DNA of 64,000 bases from Pterois miles (GCA_947000775.1 CAMQGK010000567.1:1235001-1299000); one strand, 5' to 3'. Shown: positions 34,840 through 46,615, numbered from the stretch's first letter. Notes: generated from the letters alone by a model not told the origin. A program made the numbers and translations.

Positions 34840-37531
34840 TTGATGGATAACCCTCATCACTGGCCCCTCCCGATGCCACCTTCAGTAACGAGGCGAGGGA
34901 TGGGAGGGTGGGAGGGGCGTTGAGTAATACTAGAGAAGGCACTGGGAACACTTTAACGTCATAGTTTTCACATTCATATCCACCATGACTTACAAGGACC
35001 ATATACATAAGCATAAGGCTTCAGCTCCAGTTGTAATAGCTGATTGTTTGTCCACTAGGGGGCGGTGAAAACTGTATATACTGCACTAGACATTCAGCCT
35101 TTCTCACACCGTCCCCTACATCATTCTACCCACTTACAGGCCCAATGCCAAACCACCCCTTCTGTACCGACTTCTACTCCGTTTTCTTGTTGTTGTTTTT
35201 TTGCCATATGAGGTGCCGTCCCAAACCGGTCAGCGGGGAGTGGAAGAGGTTTCAAAAACCCTCCAACAGCGAGTCTGCATCGATGCCGACTGTCTGTAAC
35301 CAGCTGCCCTTACTGACAATATGCAACACAGTTTAGTGTTCGTCATGGAGCACACTATAAAAAGTTCCATGCGACTAACCAGAACAAAAACGAAACTGTT
35401 CAAACATTAAACGTCTAGACATCAAATATTGCCGTACAGTCGTTAAAGGTTACTTTTCCTTTAGGATCAAATATGTCTGGTGTAGAAAATGGTAGATATG
35501 TTCATTTGATTGCAAAGTGTGTATAATTATACAAAACATATATATTATATACAACATGTTTATTATTTTTTTAAACCCCCTTTATCAGCAGCTACTGTAT
35601 AATCCCATAATAATCTTCAACAGTGCAATATTGCATTTATTTTTGCTGTACATTTAAAGAAATATTCTTATTTATTTACACTGTTCTTGATTTTTTCACC
35701 ATTATTATTTGCACTGTAATATATTGGAGTAAACATAATTTACATATTTCTTATTTCTATTTCTTTTTTATATATAATGTGACTTAAACCTAAATATTTG
35801 TATGTATTTTTTCCTATTCTATGTTTATGTGTATTTTTCTTGTATAACACCAGTCAGTTCCTTCTATGTGAAACCTGCTTGGTAATACATTTTATGTATA
35901 GTGAATGTAATGAGTCTGCCAACTCACTGCCTATACTTATTATTAGTGCTGTGCATAACAGTTGCCTCTTGATATGAGCTCATGGTTGTGAAATGTTTAA
36001 CAGTTTCTTTTGGAGAGAGGGAGGTTTGTGCCAAAGCTTGGCGCTGTATTTCTACACCTTAAGGAAGGCTGCTTCATTCAGCTGAGTGTAAGTTGAGCTG
36101 GTCCCCTTTTAAGTTACCATGGCTGACCTTGATAGCAAACTGTCTATTTACACATCCAGCAAACATGGAGCAAAATTATTATCCTCAATAATTCTAGTCT
36201 ATCTATCCTAAATCCTATTTCTAGGATACTCAGAGCCTCATGAAACTTTACAGCCACAAACTAGAGACCTAGAGCATTCAGAGGATGGATGGCTTTCCAA
36301 GCTAGACTGACAATAAGACATTTCTGAGCAGAAAACAAGTGCTTGACATCTTATCACCGAAAAATGCAATTCTTTTAGAAATATCAAACGTTTTTGACCC
36401 CAAATCACAGCATGTCTTTTTCGATGGTGTTCCTCAAGGTCTTACTGTCTTAATGTGCTATTTTGGAGGGATCACTGACTTATTTTTTATCAATTCTCGT
36501 GTTTTAAAAAATAAATTTAGCACCAAATCAGTGTGACCAATGGTGTCAACCCAAAAATTGCTGCAAGATGAGACGTAATAGAGCATGGAGATGGACATCA
36601 CAGACTTACTGTATGTCATCATGTTCTACACTCATACAGTTTCACAATTTATTTTAATTGTTAATTCATTTCTGATTTTGTTTAATTTCTTATTAATTTG
36701 CTTGACACGGCACTGAACTGCATCTTAAATTAATCTGCAGGCTCCCGTCTTTCAGATGATGTACACCACTTCTACCGTATGTGGCATCTACTGTTAACTA
36801 TTTATCTCCCCCTGAACATCCCGTCCTCCAACCCTTCCCCAACATACGAGTAGTCATGTGGTCTATTGTAATATAGAAAATACAGATATATGCTTGCATG
36901 CTCTGACCATTCTATCAATATTATTCTGTCTTCAGTGCAGCAGGTGGTGAGGATGCACTTGACCAAATTCACCACAAGATGGCAATACTCGACCAAAGCA
37001 TGTGCACCCAGTGCCTTGCTGAGAGGTCAGCTGTTTGCATGAAGGGTGAACTTCTTTCTTTCCGTCTCTCTATGAGTGATACAGTGGTACCCTCAGGTGA
37101 TATATGTTAATATGCCACAGACGTCCTCCTGCTGCTAAACTGTGTGCTTCAGTGATGGTAGGTGTATGTCCACGGCTCTTAATAATGAAATGCTACCACT
37201 AGGGCGCAGATACAGGAAGTTGGCTCTGGACTTCCAGCTAAGGAGTTGTAGCCTGTAGCCCCGTAGTATTTAATCACCGACAAATAAACACCTACGCTCA
37301 CAGCTATAGCAGCACCAACAAACCCACACTCACAGCCGCCACACACACACGGTCTGTCGGATATTTGCTGAGGTTACAGCGGGCAGGATGCCACAGGCAA
37401 CGCTAGCAGTGTTTGTCAGATAATCCCTATCGTTGGTCTTGGCAGACACACAGCTGACAACCAGCTAAACTAAACTAAATGTGTGGTGGAGACTTTTACT
37501 GGGAAAGTGGCTGCATGTCCCCAACACTGTA
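34839..37531. other. no gene recognised
   Basis: Mostly AT-rich sequence. 35,500-35,900 looks like an old LINE-type AT-rich tail, and 37,180-37,530 leads into the 55-bp minisatellite. No domain seen in any frame. Confidence 0.45.
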
Positions 37532-37948
37532 CGCAGCACCGTGGCTGCTAACGCTCTGGGACGGTGAACTGGAGACAGCGAACGCAGCACTGTGGCTGCT
37601 ACAGTAACTCTCCTGACGGTGAACTGGAGACAGCGAACGCAGCACCGTGGCTGCTACAGTAACTCTCCTGACGGTGAACTGGAGACAGCGAACGCAGCAC
37701 CGTGGCTGCTACAGTAACTCTCCTGACGGTGAACTGGAGACAGCGAACGCAGCACCGTGGTTAAGTAGTTAGATAGGGAAAAGGGGAAAAAAAAAGAAAG
37801 AAGGCGTGGCTGCTACAGTAGCTCTCATGATAGTGAACTGGAGACAACGAACGCAGCACCGTGGCTGCTACAGTAACTCTCATGATAGTGAACTGGAGAC
37901 AGTGAACGCAGCACCATGGCTGCTACAGTAACTCCCCTGACGGTGAAT
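37532..37948 (+). repeat. 55-bp tandem repeat, about 8 copies, interrupted
   Basis: The unit CGCAGCACCGTGGCTGCTAC, AGTAACTCTCCTGACGGTGA, ACTGGAGACAGCGAA starts at 37532, 37583, 37638, 37693 and 37748, with three more after an interruption. Copies 2-4 are nearly identical. Copy 5 is cut by a 45-bp A-rich segment (37761-37805). Confidence 0.95.
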
Positions 37949-38379
37949 TGCACAGGTCTTTTTGGTTAATGGTTAATGATCAGTTAACAAGGGTCGGTTT
38001 TCGGTTAAGAACATTTTTCAAAATTAGCATCCCTAGCTTCAACGGATGTTATGGCCGATACATTATCTGTGATTGTGTGTTCCTTCATATCACGTGTACA
38101 TCTGTGAATCCTCTACCAGCCTTATCTTAATACAGGAAATCAAAGACAAAGGAGCAAAGAGCAGCCTATTCGCTCTCATGAAAAACAGTTTAACGGCCGC
38201 CACAATGATCTTGATAAAGAGATGAGGACACACGGATTAAAATCACAGCAGCCCTATTGTTCCTGATTTGCATGACGCACTGCTGACATAAATGAGCACA
38301 TTTTTCTGTCAGCCATCCATCAGCTTCACCTCCCATGGAGATTCAGTGTAAGCGCCTAATGAACATCACTGAGTTTTAA

Positions 38380-38696
38380 AGGGGTACTGCGGTGATTTAG
38401 AACCGGACTTGTGATCGAAATTGAAGCAGCGAAGGCCGAGAGCCCTGACTTTTAGTTTCTAATTTATGACCTGCTCCACAAACACTGCATTCAAAACAAA
38501 AGGCGTCTTTTCATCAAATCCTGCCTAGCTGGTAAATGCCCACACCTTTCAAATTCAGTGTGCTCCATTAGTAACACAGACTCTCTGTTAATCTCAAGTC
38601 CAGTTTTAGATAATCCTAATGATATCGATTTATCTCAGGCTGAGTGGTGCTCCTCATGAGGAGTAAACCGATGTGGAAAATCAGTGGAGTGTCCCT
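38380..38696. mobile_element. MITE with TTAA target site, 317 bp
   Basis: The ends AGGGGTACTGCGGTGATTT and AAATCAGTGGAGTGTCCCT are inverted repeats with a few mismatches, flanked on both sides by TTAA (38376-38379 and 38697-38700). TTAA duplication is the mark of piggyBac or Kolobok-type elements. There is no coding sequence. Confidence 0.8.
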
Positions 38697-38811
38697 TTAA
38701 GATATTCAGTCATCCAATATTACTACTTCTTTTTATATTAGGTAATCATCAAAGTACAAGGGTAGACATACAGATAAGACAGAATAAACACATCCTAGAT
38801 CTGAAGATATG

Positions 38812-38812
<1 letters not shown>

Positions 38813-38860
<48 letters not shown>
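38813..38860. repeat. (GT)n microsatellite
   Basis: 24 GT units. Confidence 0.95.
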
Positions 38861-38863
<3 letters not shown>

Positions 38864-39114
38864 TTTTTGCGACCACGTTGAAGATTATAACTTGGTTGCT
38901 TATTAGCTCCTGTCCTACTTCCAGAAGCAGTAGCTGATATGAATACTGTACAGAGAGCAGTTTATCCCGCAGCACAGTCATCCATTCACAGCTGGAAAAT
39001 CCCATGTAGAATTCATTTATCAACAGCTGGTCGATGTGAAAACAAAACCGGCTTTGTAGAGTATCACAATGTGCCTAAATGCTTTTGAATAGTTTGTAAC
39101 TAGAGTTATGTAGA

Positions 39115-39365
39115 GTTTGCTCCCCGTGTTAGCGGGAGTTTTCTCCGGTTCTGTTTCCTCCCACAGTCCAGAGACATGCAGGTTAGGCTCATTGTTAACT
39201 CTAAAGGTGTGAAACCGTTCACAGCCCTGTGATAGTCTGACTACCTGTCCAGGGTGTACCCCACCTTCACTCAATGTCAGCTGGGATCAGCTCCAGCCCC
39301 CTACTACCCTGAATAGGATGAGGTTACAGATGATAGATGGCTGGATGGATGGATGGATGGATGAG
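39115..39365 (+). repeat. CACGGTGG-type tRNA-like repeat, 3' part with GGAT tail
   Basis: TTTCTCCGGTTCTGTTTCCT, CCACAGTCCAGAGACATGCA, GTCCAGGGTGTACCCCACCT and AGCTGGGATCAGCTCCAGCC, ending in a (GGAT)n tail at 39342-39363. Confidence 0.75.
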
Positions 39366-39554
39366 GATATACTGTATACTGTAGCTACTAAAATGCTAAA
39401 TCTAGGGAGGCACCAGGCCTTGCATTGTACACACTTCGTGGAATCAAAAAGTTGCACTTCAGTGTCAATTTCTATTGTTTACCTTGTGATTTTGCAGTGT
39501 TGCGGCATTTGAAAAGTCTTAAAACACATTACTCTTTACTCCATATAGACTTCC

Positions 39555-39695
39555 TGGTCCAGAGCCGGCTCTAGCTCTTTTGGTGTCCTAGGCGAAATTC
39601 AGATTTCGGAGAGTTGTAGAAATGAAAAGTGCATTTCTTTATTTATCTATTTATTCATTTGTTCATTTGTTACCTCAATGCAGAAAATGAGGAGA
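39555..39695 (-). repeat. interspersed element (GGGCCGGCTCTG family), fragment
   Basis: Reverse-orientation partner of the element at 11.2-11.5 kb, sharing the AGAGCCGGCTCT end and TTACCTCAATGCAGAAAATG. Confidence 0.55.
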
Positions 39696-39939
39696 GGTGT
39701 CCATCAGTAGTTTTGAAGCAGAAGCAGCATGCCTCCACTAACCTGTGCTGTTTTAATGCAGGGCTGTTTCCTATCTGAATGCCTGCTCATAACCATTTTG
39801 AGTACTTTAGTAATCCTGACATCACTACAAACCAGCCCGAACACCTCAGCAACTTTAAAAACCAACATCTGGCTTGGAAAAATCTGTATTGACACAGTAC
39901 TTATTATTCTGGTGTACACTGTGTATATATAACTTGCTG

Positions 39940-40260
39940 CTATTATGTCACATTATCTTGAATATCCCCGAATTTCCCCCGGGGGAATAAAAAAATTTTT
40001 TTTTTTTTTTTCCTTTATCTTGTAACTTGGCATTTTAACTTGTCACTACATTGTAAGTTTGTCTTTAATTGCTTTTGTTCATTCTTGTATAGTTTCGTAT
40101 AGTTTCTACTCTTTTGCTAGTTGTGTATTCCTCTTATTTATTTTCATTGATGCTTATATTCTTGTTTTCATTTCTCTATTTATTTGTACTTCTTCTTTGT
40201 GCTGCTGTAACACCTGAATTTCCCCTCTGTGGATCGATAAAGGCATATTTTATCTTATCT
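39940..40260 (+). repeat. LINE-like 3' tails
   Basis: Two GAATTTCCCC-type terminal blocks (GAATTTCCCCCGGGGGAATA near 39,970 and GAATTTCCCCTCTGTGGATC near 40,215), each followed by an A/T-rich or TATCTTATC tail. They resemble L2/CR1-like 3' ends. Confidence 0.5.
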
Positions 40261-40549
40261 TTATAATCGAAACTCAGCAAGAAATCAAACTAAGGTGTGA
40301 ACTTGCCAAGAATATGTTGAATGATTGATGAATAATCAGCTCTGTTATGCTTGAGTTATGCTTGCTCTGACTTTAACGTTAGTAAGGTTGATGTGTTGAC
40401 ATAGCCACTGAAATAATCATCATTTTGATGATGGTCAAGCTATCGGCTAGGCTTAGATTACATTAAGTCTGGGATAGAGTTGTGGTTTAAGGTGATCAGA
40501 TCAGTCAGTCAATAATGTGAGTTCAGCCAGAGCCCTCACAAGTACAGTA

Positions 40550-40551
<2 letters not shown>

Positions 40552-40613
<62 letters not shown>
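40552..40613. repeat. (GT)n microsatellite
   Basis: About 31 GT units. Confidence 0.95.
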
Positions 40614-40616
<3 letters not shown>

Positions 40617-40889
40617 AGGGGCCAACCACAGCACCTGTAACTCAGTACCTAGGACAAGAGTGAATGTGGACACTAGAGAGAGCCAGAATAAATGACATAA
40701 CAGAAGGACGGTAACCCTGCTGTGATGTGGACTGTCTACGACTTTTAGCTCTCTCATGTAGTATGTTATGTGATTTACTATTCCCACCATCAGGAGAGAC
40801 TTCCAACCCCTGCAACAGGATGACGAAACCAAGCACTTTAACATTCCTATTAATATGTTTATTGGCCTGATTCTCCTTCAGAGCTGCTC

Positions 40890-41221
40890 ACCTGAGATGT
40901 ATCTTCACTTCTGCTCTTACCGTACTTCTTGGTGAAGAATGGATTATGGACTCTCCTCTGAGAAGAAACGGGGATTAATAACCGTCAGGTGAGACTTAAG
41001 TTGCCGCTCTCCTGCTGAGACAGCTTATTATTAACTTGCCCCGCAGCGCAGACCTCTCAGCAGGACAGCGGAAGTTGAATGCAGGTCCACAAAGCGGCTT
41101 TGTGGCCAGAAGGCTGAATTCAGTAGTTGAACGAGTTTTGGAGTGAAGAGGCTGGAAACTGATCCTGAAACCTGCTGAAGTCAACCACAGCTGGAAAGAG
41201 ATATCACTAACTTTCAAACAG
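40890..41221 (+). other. candidate 5' noncoding exons (possibly of prr15l)
   Basis: Two well-formed splice signals surround non-repetitive sequence: a donor GTCAG|GTGAGA at 40988, then an acceptor TTGCCCCGCAG at 41046 and a second donor AACAG|GTGAGA at 41221. They define a 175-bp internal exon (41047-41221) and an upstream exon ending at 40988, separated by a 58-bp gap that would be a very short intron. There is no long open frame. The nearest downstream coding exon on this strand is prr15l at 45.4 kb. The link is inference. Confidence 0.35.
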
Positions 41222-41384
41222 GTGAGACTATAGCGTTTCAAAGCCAGCTCTGTTCTTAAATACAAGTACAGTATTTCCATTTTATGCTACTATATACGTC
41301 TACTCTGCTTCATTTATCTGACAGTTGCACTAGTTTCTTCTCAGATTAAGATTGTATGCAACATATATATAAATATATACAGTA

Positions 41385-41770
41385 TATAATTGTAATTAAT
41401 TGCGTGATTGTCCATAGTTGATTGCAATGACAAGCATTTTTATGATTTAAAAAGAATGTGTTCAAATTATAACATGGTAAACTGCAGCCCAACAGGCAAC
41501 AACAGCTGTCAGTGTGTCAGAGTGCTGACTTGACTATGACTTGATCCAAACTGACTGTGATTGTCATAAAGTGGGCATGTCTGTAAAGGGAAGACTTGTG
41601 GGTACCCAGAGAACCCATTTACATTCACATATCTGGAGGTCAGAGGTCAAGGGACCCCTTTGATTTGGCCATGCCAGTTTTTCCTCGCCAACATTTAACA
41701 AGCTAGTATGACATGGTTGGTACCAGTGGATTCCTGAGGATTTCTAGTTTCATATGATGCCAACATCTTC
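41385..41770 (+). repeat. AGGGCTGTCAA-family repeat, partial
   Basis: AATTGCGTGATTGTCCATAG, CAACAGCTGTCAGTGTGTCA, AAAGTGGGCATGTCTGTAAA and TAGTATGACATGGTTGGTAC. It is truncated at both ends compared with 50.7 kb. Confidence 0.8.
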
Positions 41771-41874
41771 ACTCAGACATCCCTAAAAAGTTTTTTGTGT
41801 CAATGTGAACTTTGACTAGCAAATTTTGCTGTTTGCAAGCTGTCTCGACATTAATGACCTCTGCACCATCCGTC

Positions 41875-42690
41875 TGTAGGCTATAGTATGTTGAAAAAAT
41901 GTCATTGTATAATATATGAAAAACAGTCTTAGTATTGTATGTTGAAAAAAATATTGTAAAGTACTGTATGTCAAATAGAGCCATAGTATAGTATGTTGAT
42001 AAAAGGATCATAAAAAAGTCAGATTATAGTATACTGAAAAAAAAGTCATAGTATAGGATATCGGGGGGAAAAAAGTCATAAAGTACTATGTTGTAAAAAG
42101 AGTCCTAAAAAGTGATAGTATAGTGTATCGGAAAAAAGCCATACTATAGTATGATAAAAAGAAAAAGTCAAAGTATAGTACGTTGAAAAAAGTCTTAGTA
42201 TTGTATGTTAAAAAAAAATCATAAAAAATTTCATGATATAGTATGTCAAAACAAATTTTAAAAACAAGATAAAAGTGATAGTATAGTGTGTTTAAACAAA
42301 GCCATACTATAATATGTCCAAAAACGCATAGTATAGTATGTGGATAAAAAGTCATAGTATGGTATGTCAAAGAAAGTAATAATATACTATGTCAAAAAAA
42401 AAAAAGCCAAATTATAGTATGTCAAAAAAAGAGTCCTAAAATGTCATGGTATAGTGTGGCAAAAAAAAAAATCATAGTAATTATGTAAAAAAAAGTCATA
42501 GTAGAGTATACTGAATAAAAGGTCATACTATAGCGTGTTGAAAAAAAAGTTGAGTATAGTTTGAGTATTTGTATGTCGATAAAAGTCATAGTATAGTATC
42601 TCAAAAAAGTCATAGTATAGTATTTAAAAATATTTATAGTATAGTATGTTGAAAAAAATGATTCTATTGCATGTTGACAACATTTAGTAT
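41875..42690. repeat. CATAGTATAGTATGT tandem array, about 800 bp
   Basis: Some 25-30 diverged copies of a 25-33-bp unit, AAAAGTCATAGTATAGTATG plus TTGAAAAA or TCAAAAA. Open frames across it are repeat translations. Confidence 0.93.
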
Positions 42691-42800
42691 TCCACAAGCT
42701 TTTTGTTTTTGGGGGTCTTTAATTTTGTTTTCAAATCCTTCATAGTAATGGGGACATCGAGGGGGGTTTGCTTATTTCTGATTATTAATTCCATATTCTG

Positions 42801-43120
42801 GGCTGCACGGTGGTTAGCACTCTCGCCTCACAGCAAGAGGGTCGCAGGTTCGAATCCGGCTTGGGACTCTTCTGTGTGGAGTTTGCATGTTCTCCCCGTG
42901 TAAGTGTGGGTTTTCTCCGGATACTCCGGCTTCCTCCCACAGTCCAAAGACATGCTGTTTAGGTTAATTGATCACTCTAAATTGCCCGTAGGTGTGGATG
43001 TGAGTGTGAATGGTTGTCTGTCTCTGTGTTGTCTGTCTCTGTGTGCCTGTGATGGACTGGCGACCTGTCCAGGGTGAACCCCGCCTTCGCCCAATGCCAG
43101 CTGGGATCGACTCCAGGTAT
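42801..43120 (+). repeat. CACGGTGG-type tRNA-like repeat, near full length
   Basis: Head GGCTGCACGGTGGTTAGCAC, then AGGTTCGAATCCGGC (a B-box-like GGTTCGAATCC), TGCATGTTCTCCCCGTG, CCACAGTCCAAAGACATGC, GATGGACTGGCGACCTGTCC and AGCTGGGATCGACTCCAGG. A duplicated TGTCTGTCTCTGTGT lies inside. Confidence 0.85.
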
Positions 43121-43762
43121 TAAGCCTGCATAACACCACGATAGGAGCACCGAATCTTAAAAATGTTATTTTAAGTTTGTTTTCTGCACCACAAGCACAG
43201 CAGTGCTCTCCCACACTCCCTCCCACTGAAAGGCAGTCAACCACGGAGCGGCTTGGAAGTCGATACTCGCCGTCACTTCAAAGTTGCATACAACCTGCAT
43301 CAAAAGGGACAAAGGGAGGCAAACAATAATCACCTAGCTGAGCGTATCACGTCTTCATGAAATAGAGAAAGAGAGAGAGAGGGAGAAGAAAAGAAACAAT
43401 AAAACAATGTGGGTTAGTTTCTGTTTACTCAGCTGCTATGAAAACTTGCCCCGAGGCCAGAAGGCAATCAGGAGCTGACCTGCAGTCGGTTTGCCTGCCA
43501 GCTGGGACAGTTAGCCGAAGTGGATAATAATGAAACAGTTAACCACACCGAGCTCTGCCAGAGGTCTCGTCTTAGTGTCGGCAGATCATTTCTTCATTAT
43601 TTTTATTCCTTTCCCTTTCTCTGTTAACCTTATTGTTGGTTACTTATCATGTAATGGCCATTCATGTTGGGACACAATATGGTATGGTATACTATGAAAG
43701 GTATACTAAAAGTTTTGTATGTAGTTGTTTTTCATGGTTTGATCTCAACTCATTTGTTCCAA
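43121..43762. other. no feature recognised
   Basis: Non-coding sequence between two repeats. Short GAGA run near 43,370. Confidence 0.5.
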
Positions 43763-44440
43763 TTAGTGCTGTCATTTAATTGAATATTGAATTGTGATTA
43801 ATCGCACGATTGTTCATAGTTAACAATTTTTTTATCTGTTCTAAATGTAGCTTAAAGGGAGATTTAAAAAGAATTTCATAAATTTAATACACTTCTCAAC
43901 ATGGGCGTGGACATATAGGCTGCTTTATGCAAATTTATGTGTATAATTATTACTGGAAATCAATGAACAACACAAAACAATGACAGATATTGTCCAGAAG
44001 CCCTCACAGGTACTGCATTTGGCATAAAAAAATATGATCAAATCATAAGATTAACTGCAGTTAACTGCAGCCTAACAGGCAACAACAGCTGTCAGTGTGT
44101 CAGAGTGCTGACTTGACGATGACTTGATCCAAACTGACTGTGATTATCATAAAGTGGGCATGTCTGTAAAGGGGAGACTCGTGGGTACCATTTACATTTA
44201 CAGATCTGGAGGTCAGAGGTCAAGGGACCCCTTTGAAAATAGCCATGGCGTTTTTTTCCTCTCCACAGTTTAGTACAAGTTGGAGCATTATTGAACCTCC
44301 TTCACAAAAGACTGACACAAGTATGACATGGTTGGTGCCAATGGATTCACCAGGTTTTCTGGTTTCATATGATACCAGTACCTTCACTCCAGCTTTAAAA
44401 CAGAGCCACTACAACCTAAAAACCACAAGGTGCATTAATA
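43763..44440 (+). repeat. AGGGCTGTCAA-family repeat, near full length
   Basis: It starts TTAGTGCTGTCATTTAATTG and runs through AATCGCACGATTGTTCATAG, TGGGCATGTCTGTAAAGGGG, TTCTGGTTTCATATGATACC and ACTACAACCTAAAAACCAC. No coding capacity. Probably a non-autonomous DNA transposon. Confidence 0.8.
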
Positions 44441-44446
44441 TATAGT

Positions 44447-44945
44447 ATACATGTATACATACATACATACATACATACATACATACTTACATACAGGACA
44501 TACTGTACATACATACCTCCACACATAAAGTACATACAGTACATACTGTACATACTGTCCATACACACATACATACATACTGTCTGTACATGTATACAGT
44601 ACACACTGTACATACTGTACATACATACATACATACATACATACTGTCTCTACATACATACAGTACAAACTGTACATACTGTACACGCATCCATGCATAC
44701 ATACTGTCTGTACATACATACAGTATATATTGTACATCCTGTACACACATACATGCATACTGTACTCATACATACATACATACAGTACATGCTGCACATA
44801 CATACATACTGTACATACATACAGTTTATACATACATAAATACAGTACATATTTTACATATATAAATATATACATACATACATACATACTGTACATCATA
44901 CATTCTATCTGTACATACATACGGTACATACAGTATATATGTACA
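44447..44945. repeat. degenerate (TACA)n array with GTACATACTGTAC palindromes
   Basis: About 500 bp built of CATA/TACA steps with recurrent CAGTACATACTGTACATAC motifs. The long Tyr-Val-Cys-Met frames on both strands come from this composition. Confidence 0.93.
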
Positions 44946-45029
44946 CTACCAGATATCCATTAGTCTGACCTCCTATATACTGTATGTTTCTCTTTCTCTC
45001 TAACACACACTTTCTCAGATGTGACAAAC

Positions 45030-45077
45030 TGACACACACACACAGACACACACACACACACACGCACACACACACAG
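45030..45077. repeat. (CA)n microsatellite, interrupted
   Basis: CA run with GACA and CGCA interruptions. Confidence 0.9.
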
Positions 45078-45166
45078 TAACCTGAGCATGTGTGCATCCA
45101 TAGCATATGGAGGCTATTGAATTACACTGAAATATTAAAAGTGTGTGTCATGGATGAATAGGACCT

Positions 45167-45169
<3 letters not shown>

Positions 45170-45225
<56 letters not shown>
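45170..45225. repeat. (CA)n microsatellite
   Basis: About 27 CA units, 200 bp upstream of prr15l. Confidence 0.95.
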
Positions 45226-45229
<4 letters not shown>

Positions 45230-45423
45230 CACACACATACTCATATAAAGAAAGGGATGTGCACCTGCATACATGCAGTGTTTGTGTGTTGCAGATTATT
45301 ATTTTTTAAGTGTCTTTCTTAATATTTTTCTCTTACCCAGCCTAATTCTTTCTTTATTCAAACCTTCTTTTTATCCCATTCTCCCTCTTCTCAGCCCTCC
45401 CTCCATCCCAGCCTTCATCCATC

Positions 45424-45787
45424 ATGGCAGAGCCGTCTCCAGGGTGGTGGAAGCTCACTTTCCTGAGGAGAAAAAAAATCCCAGCCCAATGTTCTGTATG
45501 AAATCCCAGCAGAGTTTGTTTCCAATGCCACCAGCAGCCAGCACGGGTCCAGCACAGCCCCCGGAGCCGCCGCTCACCCAGAGGACGTGGTGCACGACTC
45601 TCACCTGGACGCCCGACTGGAGAAGATCATGGATAAAACAACGGCCAGCAAGGGGCGCCACGTCAAGGTGTCCCACTCTGGGAGGTATAAGGAGAAGAAG
45701 AAAGTGCGAGCTAGTCTGTCAGAGAAACCGGAGATGTTTCCAGGAGGTGACCCTGCGAGAGACGAGAACCAGAGGGCTGGGAAGTGA
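45424..45787 (+). pseudogene. prr15l: prr15l-like single coding exon, frameshifted by one A
   Basis: The ATG at 45424 opens MAEPSPGWWKLTFLRRKK, matching the PRR15L amino terminus (WWKLTFLRKKK). The frame then runs into a stop after IPAQCSV. One frame over, from the A8 run at 45471-45478, the homologous protein continues: NVLYEIPAEF, LDARLEKIMDKT, HVKVSHSGRYKEKKKVRA, ending at TGA 45785-45787. With seven As the two halves would join into a protein of about 120 residues, near the family's usual size. Everything else looks conserved, so this is either a very recent null allele or a homopolymer error in the sequence. PRR15/PRR15L are small vertebrate proteins of poorly known function. Acceptor-like CTCTTCTCAG and CATCCCAG lie just upstream, consistent with a noncoding 5' exon elsewhere. 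The longer open frame starting at 45273 is not the real product. Confidence 0.82.
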
Positions 45788-46340
45788 CAGGACACGTACA
45801 TATTCAAAAGATGAATTCATAAGGGGAGTTAAAATGTGGCGTTTGGGAACGTCAGTTGATGGAGCCTAAATTTGGGAAAACTCTGAACTTCAATATCTTC
45901 TTAGGAGGACAGCAATTTTCAAAATGACCACTAATCATCAGATTAAGTGATATTTGGGCTTTAACCTCAGGGAAAACATGTGCCTAATGTATATTTCTAT
46001 AGAGAAATTTGAGGTTTTCCCATTCACTTCAACACATCCAGTGGCCACTAGAGGAAGTGCATCTTGAAGCGCTGGTGTCAGCTATGGTGGTTGCTGCTTC
46101 ATCCTCTTGATTGTTTAGATGCACCGGAATCAAACCTGTGAGCTTTCCATTACTGGATCTAACTAGTACACTGGCTGTGTAGGACAACCACTGCGACTGG
46201 ATCTCATGAGAGACTGCGACTGGACAGTAATGTATCTTGAACTCAGGGAGATGATCCAGAAATATGCACTGGCAGACTTGGTATAATATGTCGTTTTTTA
46301 ATTGTTATTTGAAAAAGACAAAAAATAAATAAATAAGAAG
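45788..46340 (+). other. probable 3' UTR of prr15l and flank
   Basis: Non-coding sequence after the prr15l stop. A cluster of overlapping AATAAA signals is at 46324-46336. Part of the stretch may be old interspersed repeat. Confidence 0.35.
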
Positions 46341-46615
46341 ACGTCAAAATGACAAGATAACCCCTCTTGACTCTAGATTGTAGATAAATACGATTCAGAT
46401 ATCTGTAAGGGATAATGTACAGCAAGCAGGTCACTGTTGTGAATATACGCCGACAGGGTCTCTCGTCACCCTGAAGGGGTTTATTCCACAACAATAACCA
46501 GCTAGTATATGTAGTATATGATGCTGCTTATTACACGGCTACTCACTGAAGAAATCAAATAATTTGACTAAAAAATCGTCCTTCAGAGTCCGACATCAAA
46601 ACTGTGTCCATAGCC

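Noticed and set aside
44435..44929. 164-codon minus-strand open frame rich in Met, Tyr, Val and Cys
   Set aside because: Translation of the TACA array. All frames of that stretch give similar strings.
45273..45869. 198-codon plus-strand open frame over prr15l
   Set aside because: Only short parts coincide with the conserved protein. The family match is split between two other frames, so the long frame is accidental.
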